Below, piece after piece: positions 1-9,900 of a stretch of DNA of 64,000 nt. The first letter of the stretch is position 1; each line of letters starts with the position of its first letter. Under the pieces are notes generated by a model. That model saw nothing but the letters and a program-made list of their open reading frames with translations, was not told the origin of the DNA and made no database searches. The translations under genes were made by a program, and so were the position numbers. Source of the DNA: JAGXTF01 sp044224315 (GTDB taxonomy: Bacteria > Bacteroidota > Bacteroidia > NS11-12g > UBA955); contig JBGAKR010000003.1 of the NCBI GenBank assembly GCA_044224315.1, positions 62,001 through 126,000 of the forward strand. Reading direction: 5' to 3'.

Positions 1-979
1 TTAGTTTTTCGGGCAACATAGGTATGGTTCGGTCGGCCAGATATACACTGGTACCGCGCAGTATGGCTTCCCGGTCTAGTGCTGTATTGGCAGTTACATA
101 GTGCGATACATCGGCTATATGCACCCCTATTTCGTAGGTTTCATTTTCGAGTTGCACAAATGAGATTGCGTCATCAAAGTCTTTGGCATCCTCGGGGTCT
201 ATAGTAAAGGTGAGAATATTGCGGTAATCTTTTCTATCTGGCCATTTTTCGCCCTCTTTCAGATTTTCGGGGAAAGCAGCTGCCTCGGCTTCTACGCTTT
301 CAGGGAACTGCACCGAAAAGCCAAATTCGGCTACTATAGAATGCATTTCGGTATCGTTGCTGCCGGGTTTGCCCAGTATTTCTGCGATTTCGCCCACAGG
401 GTTGCGACTTGTATTAGGGAAGTCCACAATTTTACAAACCGCCTTCATGCCATCCCAATCGCTTTCTATTTTCCCTTGAATGCGAATATCAAAGGGAAAA
501 TTCTGTTTATCCGGTAATAAAAATGCACTGCGTTCAAAAACATCCAGGGTTCCAACCACGCGGGTTTGGGCCCTTTCCAGTATTTGTGTCACCTCGCCGG
601 TAGGGCGTTTTTTTCCATGGGTAACACAAAGCACCAAATCGCCGGGCAGGCTGCGGTTCAAAAATTCGCGTGGAATAAAAATATCGTCCATTTCGGGGTG
701 ATGCTCGCCTGTAAGCAGGTATGCATCCCCTTTTTTTGTGAATTCTAAAATACCCTTAATCTGCATAGCAGGCCTCAGGTATCTGAAATTGCCCTTTGAA
801 GGTTGTTCGGCCAGCTTTTTTGCGGTTAAGCTGGTAAGTGCCTTGAAAATCTGATCTTTATTCAGCTTTGCCTCGGGTGGAATGCGGCTTAGTATACGGG
901 TAGGATTGAGGGTGCCTTTGGCATTGTCTTCCAAAATAGCAAGCACAATTCTTTCTGCGAAGGATAATTTAACAGCCAA
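1..979 (-). CDS. rnr: Ribonuclease R, N-terminal part (gene continues past the window edge)
   Basis: 3'-5' exoribonuclease of the RNase II/RNB family, which degrades structured RNA. About 326 codons are visible: an N-terminal winged-helix-like region, cold-shock/OB-type segments, then the start of the RNB catalytic domain with DPEDAKDFDDAI, whose Asp cluster binds the catalytic metal, and VHIADVSHYV. The C-terminal half lies beyond position 1. The frame opens at 1003 and holds no ATG; the first usable initiation codon is TTG at 979, so the start is a choice rather than a certainty. It is divergent from the TMEM175-like gene. Family assignment is firm; separation from RNase II rests on the long N-terminal extension. 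Confidence 0.9.
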   Translation of the reverse strand, partial: MAVKLSFAERIVLAILEDNAKGTLNPTRILSRIPPEAKLNKDQIFKALTSLTAKKLAEQPSKGNFRYLRPAMQIKGILEFTKKGDAYLLTGEHHPEMDDIFIPREFLNRSLPGDLVLCVTHGKKRPTGEVTQILERAQTRVVGTLDVFERSAFLLPDKQNFPFDIRIQGKIESDWDGMKAVCKIVDFPNTSRNPVGEIAEILGKPGSNDTEMHSIVAEFGFSVQFPESVEAEAAAFPENLKEGEKWPDRKDYRNILTFTIDPEDAKDFDDAISFVQLENETYEIGVHIADVSHYVTANTALDREAILRGTSVYLADRTIPMLPEKL

Positions 980-1124
980 AATATTTGGGTTTTTGCAAAG
1001 GTATCAGAGGTAAGCCGCTAAAAAACCAAGGTGGAAAAGTTTTCGTGACCTTATTAAATGAATCCTAACCTTGAAAGGGAATTCGCGTTTTGAAAATTTC
1101 TGTCCGCATCGTATTATTGCCACT

Positions 1125-1859
1125 GTGTCTACCTTAAAAAACGTAAAACCAGCTGATTCTAACTTTAGCTCTAATCGCATTGAAGCATTCAGTGACGGGG
1201 TAATAGCCATTATCATTACCCTTATGATTCTGGAAATTAAAATTCCGGATTTGCACAAGGTAAATGCCGAGCATACTATGTGGCACGCACTGAAACCCAT
1301 GGTACCGCATGTAATTGCCTATCTTCTCAGTTTTGTAATGCTGGGTATTTATTGGGTAAATCACCACAATTTTTTTCATAAAATACAGTATGCCGATCGC
1401 AGATTGTTATGGTTAAATTTAAATCTGTTGTTCTGGTTTTCATTAATTCCCATTCCCACAGCTATTATGGGTGATAAACCCCTTGAGCCTGTATCCTGCC
1501 TGCTCTATGGCCTAGTGCAATTTATTTCATCGGCATCATTTACTTATATGGGCATTTATGCCAATAAAAAGGAATTATTTACCAGCAAAGTTCCCATTGA
1601 AGTGCGCAAAAAAAATATGCAGCGCAACCGTCTTTCGTTGTTGCTTTATGCATTGGCAATGGGGTTGAGCTTTGTAAGTGTATATATTTCCTACGCAATT
1701 TTTGCCTACAGCGCGGCACTGTTTTTTATGCCCAAACTGGGTATAATACAGGATGCAAAACCCGTGGCAGTGCCTGTTACAGTGGAAGAAAATAATGCTG
1801 CAGAATCTATCGAAAAAGGGAAGGAAAAAGCAGCTGAGAAACCCAAGCCTAAGAAATAA
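1125..1859 (+). CDS. TMEM175-family (DUF1211) potassium-channel-like membrane protein
   Basis: Six-helix integral membrane protein of the TMEM175 family; characterised bacterial members form tetrameric K+-selective channels. The hallmark FSDGV motif opens the first helix (EAFSDGVIAIIITLMILEIK), followed by five further hydrophobic segments and a charged Lys/Glu-rich tail ending KEKAAEKPKPKK. The frame is open from a TTG at 1071, but that codon overlaps a near-consensus -7 box (TAACCTTG, 1066-1073). GTG at 1125 is therefore preferred, giving 244 residues. The gene stands alone between divergent rnr and a convergent cytochrome gene, whose stop lies 1 bp away. Function is by family only. Confidence 0.82.
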   Translation: MSTLKNVKPADSNFSSNRIEAFSDGVIAIIITLMILEIKIPDLHKVNAEHTMWHALKPMVPHVIAYLLSFVMLGIYWVNHHNFFHKIQYADRRLLWLNLNLLFWFSLIPIPTAIMGDKPLEPVSCLLYGLVQFISSASFTYMGIYANKKELFTSKVPIEVRKKNMQRNRLSLLLYALAMGLSFVSVYISYAIFAYSAALFFMPKLGIIQDAKPVAVPVTVEENNAAESIEKGKEKAAEKPKPKK

Positions 1860-1860
1860 T

Positions 1861-2178
1861 TTAATTGGCAGCGTATCCGCTGTCGTACCAAGTTTTAAAT
1901 TTATTTAATTCGGCATTTGTAATGCCGGCCGGTGGCATGGTTTTGCGCACATACACCTCGTTGTAAATGCTTTGAATATTGGCTTTAATACTGCTTTCAT
2001 AATTCGATGGGTTGTAGGTCCATCCGCCGCTACCCCCTGCATGGCAACTGGCGCAATGGCTATCAAACCAAGGTTTCATTGTAGCGTTTGTAAACGCTGT
2101 ACCTGTAGATTTTTTGCAAGAATGCGTAATCATGCCAATTGCTGCAAACATAATACCCATCAATACCCTCTTTCTCAT
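1861..2178 (-). CDS. Small c-type cytochrome-like lipoprotein (CASCH)
   Basis: A 105-residue exported protein. Its N-terminus has a hydrophobic segment ending in a lipobox-like THSC, suggesting a lipid-anchored periplasmic or outer-membrane protein. One haem c attachment motif, CASCH, lies near residue 43, and a later KTMPPAG offers the usual distal Met ligand. The MPP signature is typical of single-haem cytochromes in the cytochrome c/DUF1549-like group. Redox partners are unknown and neighbours give no clue. A related lipoprotein occurs at 17008-17391. Confident as a haem-motif lipoprotein, tentative as a working cytochrome. Confidence 0.72.
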   Translation of the reverse strand: MRKRVLMGIMFAAIGMITHSCKKSTGTAFTNATMKPWFDSHCASCHAGGSGGWTYNPSNYESSIKANIQSIYNEVYVRKTMPPAGITNAELNKFKTWYDSGYAAN

Positions 2179-2244
2179 AGTTGTTACAACAACTAAAACT
2201 ATACCAACCCCCTGATTTATTATCAGAAAATTGTCATTTGCGGT

Positions 2245-3543
2245 TTATTGCTCGTAATAGTTGAGGTTTTCGTGAAAGCTTTCTTTCACTGTTTTTACAC
2301 CCCAGGCTGCCAGTCCAATGCAAATTATACCAACACAGATGGCCGCAAAAGAAATAGGGTGGGAGGTAATATGCTTGCCGCTGATCCATTCAAATAGCAG
2401 GGTAATAGGAACAACTCCGCCGCGCACAAAATTGGGCACTGTTGCGGTTACGGTATTGCGAATATTGGTGCCAAATTGCTCGCTGGCATTGGTAACAAAT
2501 AAAGCCCAATACCCGGTAGCCAAACCCAGGAAATAGGAGATAAGGCGCAGATAAGTGGCGGTTACATCATGCACGGAAAGGTAAACGGTAGTTAACAGGC
2601 AAATGCCAATTAAATTAAGCATAATTACCTTGCGCCGGCTTTGAAAAAACTGACTTAGCATTCCGCTGAGCAAATCACCACTGCTTAATCCCAGGTAACT
2701 AAATAAAATGAGTTCGGAGGTTGAAACTTCTTGTCCTTTTAACACACCAATTTCGGGCATAAAGCGGTGGGCAAGTGCAATGAGAATTCCCACCACAAAC
2801 CATACAGGTAAGCCAATTACAATGCACGCTATGTATTTTTTAAGTATTTTTCTATCCCTGAAAAGCATAAAAAAATCACCCTGCCTGATATCGTCATTTT
2901 TTAGTTTATGAAATAATTTACTCTCAAATGTACCTGCCCGCAGTGCCAGTAAAACTAGGCCCAAAACCCCACCCATGATATAAGAAATTTGCCAGTTGGC
3001 CAATTTGGTTTTAAATATTTTGTCAAAAAATGGTGCCAATAAATAGCCTTCTTTACTTACGGCAAAAGCAAAAACTGCACCCAGGGCACCTACCGTTACA
3101 ATAAGCATAGTGCCAATACCCCGTTTTTTCTGGGGCATACTTTCAGCCACCAGGGTAATAGCAGCGCCAAGTTCGCCTGCCAATCCTACGCCGGCAATAA
3201 AACGCCAAAGGGAGTAAGTATGAATATTATCTACAAATGCATTGGCAATATTGGCCACACTATAAATGAGAATACTACCGAAAAGAACCGAAACCCTGCC
3301 TTTTTTATCACCCAAAATGCCCCATAATAATCCCCCCACCAGCATGCCGGTCATTTGCCACATAAACAGAATACTTTCTTTATTCATGGGTATGTGCAAA
3401 CTTTCCAGGCTCTCTTTCTTAATGATATTGTACAATATAAGGTCGTAGATATCCACAAAATAGCCTAAAGAAGCTACTAAAATCATAAATGCCACCTTAT
3501 GTGGCACGTGGTGGTGTTCTTCGGTTTTAGCGGTATTGTCCAT
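2245..3543 (-). CDS. MFS transporter, metabolite:H+ symporter type
   Basis: A 432-residue, twelve-helix major facilitator superfamily permease of the inner membrane. The loop between helices 2 and 3 has the MFS signature GGLLWGILGDKKGR, and GLAGELGAAITLVAESMP in the helix 4-5 region resembles the sugar/metabolite-proton symporter branch (ProP/ShiA-like). The N-terminus is His-rich (EEHHHVPHK). Substrate cannot be told from sequence. It starts with ATG; upstream on the minus strand is a -7-like CATATTTG 8 bp before the start. Divergent from the lipoprotein at 3626. Confidence 0.85.
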   Translation of the reverse strand: MDNTAKTEEHHHVPHKVAFMILVASLGYFVDIYDLILYNIIKKESLESLHIPMNKESILFMWQMTGMLVGGLLWGILGDKKGRVSVLFGSILIYSVANIANAFVDNIHTYSLWRFIAGVGLAGELGAAITLVAESMPQKKRGIGTMLIVTVGALGAVFAFAVSKEGYLLAPFFDKIFKTKLANWQISYIMGGVLGLVLLALRAGTFESKLFHKLKNDDIRQGDFFMLFRDRKILKKYIACIVIGLPVWFVVGILIALAHRFMPEIGVLKGQEVSTSELILFSYLGLSSGDLLSGMLSQFFQSRRKVIMLNLIGICLLTTVYLSVHDVTATYLRLISYFLGLATGYWALFVTNASEQFGTNIRNTVTATVPNFVRGGVVPITLLFEWISGKHITSHPISFAAICVGIICIGLAAWGVKTVKESFHENLNYYEQ

Positions 3544-3613
3544 GTTCCGGCATCAAATATGCACAAAAGATTGGTCATTTGGAAGCAAGTATATTTAAAA
3601 CCACTGATTTTCT

Positions 3614-3621
3614 TAAATTTG
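3614..3621 (+). promoter_or_regulatory. Bacteroidota -7 box TAAATTTG abutting a start codon
   Basis: Exact match to TAnnTTTG, ending 4 nt before the ATG at 3626. No TTG is seen at the usual upstream distance. Transcription would begin at or within a few bases of the start codon. Confidence 0.55.
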
Positions 3622-3625
3622 CAAA

Positions 3626-4231
3626 ATGGAGAAAAAGCACTTTTTGTTAGCAGCTGGCATAGTGGGATTGATTTTTTCACAAGCCTGCAAGAAAAAAAGC
3701 AAAGGCGACGATGTAACCCCTACAGATCAGCAGAAAAAAGGGCTGTTTTATGGATCGGTTAACGGCAAAGCCTGGAATAGCGAGTCGTATTTAAAAAAAT
3801 ACGTGGTGCATTATCAGGATAGTTTCTTTGGTTTCGATGAGAATGTATATGGCACCGAGGCCATTGTGTTTGGCGATACCCTCACCCTTGAAGGGGCCAA
3901 TGTGGTTGGCACCGATTCGAGCCAGCTTCACATGGAAATTGTGCTTACCAATGCCCGGGTTGGAACATACACCCTTGGCGGATTTCCTGTAAAGAATGCG
4001 GGTAAAGCATTTGCCTATTTCTATAATAAATTGGGTACCAAAGCCGATAAAGTATGCCGCACAGGTTATACCTACTCTGGCACCATTAATATCACCAATT
4101 ATACCGATAGCACAAGCCTGGTAAGTGGCACTTACTCCATAGATATGACTCCGAAAAACAGCAGCAATCCTAAAACACCGGCATTTAAAGTGTTAAGCGG
4201 CCGCTTTACGGATGTCTTTTTTGGATTGTAA
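3626..4231 (+). CDS. Secreted lipoprotein of unknown function (DUF6252-like)
   Basis: A 201-residue lipoprotein. The signal peptide runs to a lipobox ending SQAC at about residue 21, followed by a Lys-rich stretch (KKKSKGDD). The mature part starts with GSVNGKAWNSES, recalling the beta-rich DUF6252-type lipoproteins common in this phylum, in which a small-molecule-like opening strand precedes repeated beta hairpins. No catalytic motif is seen. It is a single gene with its own promoter (3614) and terminator (4318). Family link is tentative; lipoprotein nature is clear. Confidence 0.7.
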   Translation: MEKKHFLLAAGIVGLIFSQACKKKSKGDDVTPTDQQKKGLFYGSVNGKAWNSESYLKKYVVHYQDSFFGFDENVYGTEAIVFGDTLTLEGANVVGTDSSQLHMEIVLTNARVGTYTLGGFPVKNAGKAFAYFYNKLGTKADKVCRTGYTYSGTINITNYTDSTSLVSGTYSIDMTPKNSSNPKTPAFKVLSGRFTDVFFGL

Positions 4232-4317
4232 AGGCGAGCTTTCGTCTGTAAAAATTTACGGATGATTAGGCATTAAAACATCGTTTACAAAGACATAAGT
4301 ATTGAAAAAAACCATAA

Positions 4318-4346
4318 AGCCCGGAATTTATTTCCGGGTTTTTTTA
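4318..4346 (+). terminator. Rho-independent terminator
   Basis: Stem CCCGGAA (4320-4326) with TTCCGGG (4332-4338) and a run of T. It lies about 90 bp after the lipoprotein gene; the rest of 4232-4528 is AT-rich with nothing else recognisable. Confidence 0.75.
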
Positions 4347-4528
4347 TTGGATAAACTTAATTGTTGAGATTGGGCTTTGCCATTTTTACCGGATAATTCA
4401 TGTCCTTTTGTCCTCCATTTTATGAAGCTATCTATAAAAATTATTTATATTATGTATTAGAAATATAAATAAAAATTTATTAATCGAAGCAACCAATTTT
4501 GCGGTCAGTAAAATAAACAAAAAAACAC

Positions 4529-5965
4529 ATGACCCGAATTACAGTAGCAAAAGGCGATGGCATTGGTCCTGAAATAATGGATGTTACCCTTAAAATATTA
4601 AAGGCCGCTGGAGCCCAACTTGAAATTGATGAAATAGAAGTAGGGGAGAAAGTGTACCTGGCAGGCAATACAGCGGGCATTGCACCCGATGCCTGGGATA
4701 TTATTCGCCGCAATAAAGTGTTTTTAAAAGCGCCAATCACCACCCCACAGGGAGGCGGTTATAAGAGTTTAAATGTAACCACACGCAAATTTTTGGGATT
4801 GTATGCCAATGTAAGGCCCTGTGTGAGTTTGCACCCCTTTGTGAGTACCAAACATCCGGTAATGGATGTAGTAATTGTGCGCGAAAATGAAGAAGATTTG
4901 TATGCCGGAATTGAACATCAGCAAACCGATGAAGTGGTGCAATGTTTGAAATTAATCAGCCGTCCGGGTTGCGAAAAAATAGTGCGTTACGCATTTGAAT
5001 ATGCCAAACAACAAAACCGTAAAAAAGTAACCTGTTTTACCAAGGATAATATAATGAAACAAACCGATGGATTGTTTCACCAGGTATTTAATGAAATAGC
5101 AGCCGAATATCCCGAAATTGAAAATGAACATTGGATTATAGATATCGGTGCGGCAAAATTGGCAGATACGCCCGAGGCATTTGATGTAATTGTAATGCCC
5201 AATTTATATGGCGATGTGTTGAGTGATGTGGCGGCTCAGATTACCGGCTCGGTGGGCTTGGCGGGTTCGGCCAATATTGGTGAAACCTGCTCTATGTTTG
5301 AAGCCATCCATGGTTCGGCCCCTCGCATTGCGGGTCAAAACAAAGCCAATCCTTCGGGTTTATTGCAGGGTGCCATTATGATGCTAAACCACCTGGGCCA
5401 GAATGCCGTGGCAGAAAAGGTGCAGAATGCTTGGTTAAAAACCCTGGAGGATGGCGTGCATACCTACGATATCTTTAAAGAAGGAACCAGCAAACAAAAG
5501 CTGGGAACCCAGGAATTTGCCGATGCCGTAATTGAAAGATTGGGACAAAAACCGGGGATTTTAAAACCTGTTTTATACGCCAATAATGCGCCACTGAATT
5601 TACCTATATATGAAAGAAAAGCACCACTGAAAAAAGAACTTGTGGGTGTGGATGTTTTTGTGCAATGGAATGGCACTAATCCCGATGCTTTGGCATCGGA
5701 ATTAAAACTGATAGAAAATCATGAAATAGAACTTACCATGATAACCAACCGAGGGATAAAAGTATGGCCCAATGGTTTTGAAGAAACCTTTTGTACCGAT
5801 CATTGGCGCTGCCGTTTTAAACCCCGCACGGGTGTGGAAATGGAGCAAAATCACATCATACAGCTGCTTACCAAAGCATTGGCAGCCAAAATTGATACCA
5901 TTAAAACCGAAAACCTCTACAATTTCAATGGAAAAGCCGCATACTCACTCGGACAAGGCCAGTAA
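4529..5965 (+). CDS. icd: NADP-dependent isocitrate dehydrogenase
   Basis: TCA-cycle enzyme converting isocitrate to 2-oxoglutarate with NADPH production, in the cytoplasm. At 478 residues it matches the long Thermus/Rickettsia-like form with a C-terminal extension rather than the 416-residue E. coli form. It opens with ITVAKGDGIGPEIM. The substrate loop has KSLNVTTRKFLGLYANVRP, then VIVRENEEDLYAG, the metal-binding VMPNLYGDVLSD, and the nucleotide-binding EAIHGSAPRIAGQNKANPS. The final 120 residues form the extension. Its last 38 bp overlap the next small gene. ATG start without Shine-Dalgarno sequence. Confidence 0.93.
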   Translation: MTRITVAKGDGIGPEIMDVTLKILKAAGAQLEIDEIEVGEKVYLAGNTAGIAPDAWDIIRRNKVFLKAPITTPQGGGYKSLNVTTRKFLGLYANVRPCVSLHPFVSTKHPVMDVVIVRENEEDLYAGIEHQQTDEVVQCLKLISRPGCEKIVRYAFEYAKQQNRKKVTCFTKDNIMKQTDGLFHQVFNEIAAEYPEIENEHWIIDIGAAKLADTPEAFDVIVMPNLYGDVLSDVAAQITGSVGLAGSANIGETCSMFEAIHGSAPRIAGQNKANPSGLLQGAIMMLNHLGQNAVAEKVQNAWLKTLEDGVHTYDIFKEGTSKQKLGTQEFADAVIERLGQKPGILKPVLYANNAPLNLPIYERKAPLKKELVGVDVFVQWNGTNPDALASELKLIENHEIELTMITNRGIKVWPNGFEETFCTDHWRCRFKPRTGVEMEQNHIIQLLTKALAAKIDTIKTENLYNFNGKAAYSLGQGQ

Positions 5966-6221
5966 TGCTGCACTCAAATTGCAGCTGATACTGGGTGAAT
6001 TCAGCACTGCCGAAGCAGTTGAACTGATTACCCAAATGATACAGATTAAAATCCGGTATCACGAAAAGAAGATTGAAGACCACAGTTTGGAGGAGGATAT
6101 TAAATACCGCGAAGCCAAAATAAAAAGTTTGCAAAACGAATTGGCAACATTACGCCAATCGGTATTAACCAAAGGCCAAAGCATGCGGATTGAGGCAACT
6201 CTAAACCTTACCCAGCCATGA
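5928..6221 (+). CDS. Small coiled-coil protein of unknown function overlapping icd
   Basis: A 97-residue protein starting at an ATG inside the 3' end of icd (38-bp overlap, different frame). After a short N-terminus, residues about 20-80 alternate hydrophobic and charged positions (ELITQMIQIKIRYHEKKIED, then EAKIKSLQNELATLRQ), predicting long amphipathic helices or a coiled coil. No family recognised. Its stop overlaps the next start (ATGA), so icd, this gene and the 60-residue membrane protein probably form one transcript. A later TTG start is possible but would leave a gap after icd. Confidence 0.65.
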   Translation: MEKPHTHSDKASNAALKLQLILGEFSTAEAVELITQMIQIKIRYHEKKIEDHSLEEDIKYREAKIKSLQNELATLRQSVLTKGQSMRIEATLNLTQP

Positions 6222-6400
6222 GCAAAATTCTGATTTCCGGACTTTATCTGTGCATTACCATTGGTTGTATTGTATTGGCAATAAAGGCCCAAAATCCAGT
6301 AAATATGAAATTGTTTGCTTCTTTGGGAATTATTTGCGGTGCATTTGCAAACTCTCTCTTGTCTTCGCAGGAGCCCGACCAGGAGTCGCAGGGCGATTAA
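6218..6400 (+). CDS. 60-residue membrane protein of unknown function
   Basis: A very short protein with two hydrophobic segments (about residues 4-22 and 31-48) and an acidic, Gln-rich tail (SSQEPDQESQGD). The ATG overlaps the previous stop as ATGA, strong evidence of translational coupling and hence of a real gene. Probably inner membrane, possibly a partner of the coiled-coil protein. The stop is convergent with, and overlaps by 4 bp, the msrC-type gene. No homologous family recognised. Confidence 0.6.
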   Translation: MSKILISGLYLCITIGCIVLAIKAQNPVNMKLFASLGIICGAFANSLLSSQEPDQESQGD

Positions 6401-6888
6401 TTCCAGACTGAAGACAAAAGCTGGCAAAGGATTTCGAGCTCCCTGGAATCCTCTTCATCAAAATGGGCAAAATGTTCACTATCAGCGTCCAGAACTGCCA
6501 CTACCTGATTGTTTGCCACTACGGGCACTACTATTTCGCTATTGCTAATGGCACTGCAGGCTATATGACCCGGAAACTGATGTACATCGGGTACCAACTG
6601 GGTTTGATTTTGTTGCCAGGCTGTTCCACACACTCCCTTTCCAAAGGCTATGCGGGTGCAGGCTACCGGTCCCTGAAAAGGCCCTAATATCAGTTCATTG
6701 TTTTTAACCAGATAAAAACCTACCCACCACCATCCAAATACCTCTTTAAGTAAGGCACTGATATTGGCCAGATTAGCGGTTAAATCAGTTTCAGATTCGC
6801 ACAAACCCTGGGCAGCGGCATGTACATAGGCATACTTTTCAGATTTGGAAAGAGTTTGAAAGTTTGTTTGAGAATTCTCACTTAGCAC
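6397..6888 (-). CDS. msrC: Free methionine-(R)-sulfoxide reductase, GAF-domain type
   Basis: Cytoplasmic enzyme reducing free L-methionine-(R)-sulfoxide, a repair function in oxidative stress. 163 residues, one GAF domain. The family signature GPFQGPVACTRI is present, with cysteines at 77, 87 and 111; the spacings of 10 and 24 equal those of the three redox cysteines of the E. coli enzyme (84, 94, 118), so it should be active. The GTG start at 6888 lies 4 nt after an exact -7 box. The stop is convergent with the small membrane-protein gene. Confidence 0.9.
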   Translation of the reverse strand: MLSENSQTNFQTLSKSEKYAYVHAAAQGLCESETDLTANLANISALLKEVFGWWWVGFYLVKNNELILGPFQGPVACTRIAFGKGVCGTAWQQNQTQLVPDVHQFPGHIACSAISNSEIVVPVVANNQVVAVLDADSEHFAHFDEEDSRELEILCQLLSSVWN

Positions 6889-6892
6889 TTTG

Positions 6893-6900
6893 CAAATTTA
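6893..6900 (-). promoter_or_regulatory. -7 box TAAATTTG 4 nt before the msrC GTG start
   Basis: Exact TAnnTTTG on the minus strand with the same 4-nt spacing to the start codon as at 3614 and 15481. No clear -33 TTG. Confidence 0.5.
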
Positions 6901-6976
6901 AAGAATGGTGGTATTTTGCACGTTTTTTCAGGCATAATTCCATGCAAATTTTGTTTGGTATGAAAAGTATAGGGCG

Positions 6977-9900
6977 ATGATGGAGGTAACCAACACAAAA
7001 CCGTTCGACGTAGTTTTTACGTTTGTGAAGCATCCCTATTTTGGTATGGTAGTGGAAGCCAATGCAGTACAATTACTTGCAAATGGTGAGTATTCGCTTA
7101 CCTATCAGCGCATCCGCGAAAAAACCGCTGCCTATTTCAGTTTGAATGCCGAACAGACCGAAGCGGTAAAACTGATTGAAGAATTTGAGGCCGAAGCCAT
7201 TATGAAGAAATTTTATAAGGGCAATAAGCGCATACGTACGACTGAATTTTTTCTGAAGCACTATGATGCCGAGTTGCATAAAAAGGTGCGCGAGCTGATA
7301 GAAAAGCGTTTGGCCAAAATTATGGAGCTCATTCGCAATTATCCCTTATTTGTAGCCGGCAGGGCAGGTGAGGCTAGTGATACCCGCATTACTTACAATG
7401 ATGAGCCTGCAACAGTGCTTTTCCATTTCAGACGCGATGAAACCGGCACCAATTATTTTGCCACCATCAAACAACAGGATCAAAAAATAGATTTTTATCA
7501 AAACAATAGCGAAATACTAACATCCAAACCTGCCTGGTTGTTAACTACCAAAGGGTTATATCATTTCGGAAAATTTGTTGATGGGAATAAAATCAGGCCA
7601 TTTTTAAATAAAAAATACATTCATGTAGAACCCCGTAGTGAAGAGGTTTACATGGAGAAATTTGTAAAACCCCTGCTCGAAAATCATGATGTGTATGCCG
7701 TGGGGTTTGATATTATTACAGAACAATTCCATGCCGATCCAATTCTGCGTTTGATGAAAGGATTTGATTCCAAACTCTATGTAGGCTTGTTTTTTAAATA
7801 TGGCAACTGGATTTTTCCTTACCACGTAAACAAACGGGTAAATGTATCGTTGGATATTAAAGAGAATCAATACTTATTTCACCGCATACGCCGATCCTAC
7901 AATTGGGAAAATGAAAAAATATCGGCCTTAAAAGAAATGGGTTTGGAGAATGCCGAAGGGAGTTTGTTTCAGCTCAGCGGCTCTGAAAAATCTTTTGAAC
8001 TGCTGGAATGGATGAACCGCAATGCGGAACCCCTTCGACGAGCCGGTTTTAGGCTTGAACAAGAGTCGTCGGATGTTACATATTTCCTGGGAGAAGTGAG
8101 CTTGGATGTGCAGGTGCGGAAAGACAACGATTGGTTTGATGTGCAGGCCGTAGTGCGTTTTGGCACTTTTCAGATTCCTTTTATACGGCTGCGAAAACAT
8201 ATACTCGAACGCAAGCGGGAGTTTATTTTACCCGATGGCTCGGTGGCTGTTTTGCCGGAAGAATGGTTTACTCGCTTTGGGCGCATTGCCCATTTGGGTG
8301 AAGTTGAAGGAGAGAGTTTCAGACTTAAAAATATGCATTTCTCTCTGCTCGACGATATTTCTGAATATGTTGAGGAAGATGAGAAAATTGCCCCTGGCTG
8401 GGAAGGGTTACTTGTGGCCGGTAGTATACCTGAATATGAACTACCGGAGGGACTGAATGCAGAACTGCGGCATTACCAGGCAGAAGGCTACAGTTGGATG
8501 CGATTTTTAATGGAGCACAACATAGGCCCGCTGCTGGCCGATGATATGGGCTTGGGTAAAACTTTGCAAACCTTGGCCGTGTTGCAGTTTTTGGCCGATA
8601 AACGCCAGAAATTGGTTCAGGAAAATTTGCTTCAATCGGTTAAAAAACCAGCAAAAACCAATGCAGACCCCAACTCTCCGCACAAAGTGCAGCTCAATTT
8701 ATTTGATACCACAGTAGCGGCAGAAATAACGGTGGAAAGTGATGAAGATGAAAACGACTTTAATCCATTGCACCGCATTTCAGGTCCATCGCTGGTAGTA
8801 GCCCCTAAAAGTTTGTTATATAACTGGCAGGCCGAGGCGCGCAAATTTGCACCCGGATTAAACGTGGTTATTTATGGTGGAATGATGCGACATAGGCAGC
8901 TTGCCCACTTTGATAGTGCCGATATTGTTATTACCAGCTATGGCACTATGCGAAATGACGTTGACGAACTTTCGCGCATCAATTTTAGCTGTGTAGTTTT
9001 GGATGAAAGTCAGGCCATTAAAAACCCGGCTTCTCTTACTGCACGAAGTTTGCACCGCATAAAAAGTGATTATAGGCTGGCACTCACCGGTACCCCCATA
9101 GAGAATACTTTACTGGATATATGGAGCCAAATGGACTTTTTAAATCCAGGTTTATTGGGCACCTACAGTTATTTCGAAAAGCAATTTATTAAGCCCATTG
9201 AAAAAAACACCAATGAGCAAAGAGCAGCGGAATTAAAGAAAATTCTGGATCCATTTGTGCTGCGCCGCACCAAAAAACAGGTTGCATCCGAATTGCCCGA
9301 GAAAATTGAAAAAGTGCATTACTGCGAAATGAGTGAGGAACAGGCTGAAATCTATGAAAAGGTAAAAAGCCAATACCGCAACGAAATTCTGGAACATGTG
9401 CAACAGGTAGGTATAGCGCGCAGCCGACTAAAAATATTCAACGGTCTTATGCATTTGAGGCAATTGGCCCTGAATCCGGCCTTGAAAGACGAAGAATATT
9501 CAGGCAAAAGCGGAAAGGACGAAGAAATTCACCATATGCTGCTGCGCGCTTTAGAAGGTGGCCATAAGGTACTGTTGTTTTCGCAATTTGTAAGTTATTT
9601 GCATATTTACCGGGAAATACTGGAGAGTGAGGGCATTGAATATGCCTATCTGGATGGAAGTATGGATTCGAAACAACGTTCAAATGCAATTGATAAATTC
9701 CAATCCAATTCGAATGTGAAAGTATTTTTATTATCGCTGCGTGCAGGCAATAGTGGAATAAATTTAACTGCAGCCGATTATGTATTTTTAGCAGACCCGT
9801 GGTGGAATCCGTTTACAATGAGACAGGCTGAAGACAGGGCGCATCGCATTGGACAAAACCGAACAGTTTTTTCATATAAATTTATTACAAAAAACACCAT

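Noticed and set aside
8160..8456. 98-codon frame inside the SNF2 gene
   Set aside because: Shifted frame within a clear helicase gene; no conserved sequence.
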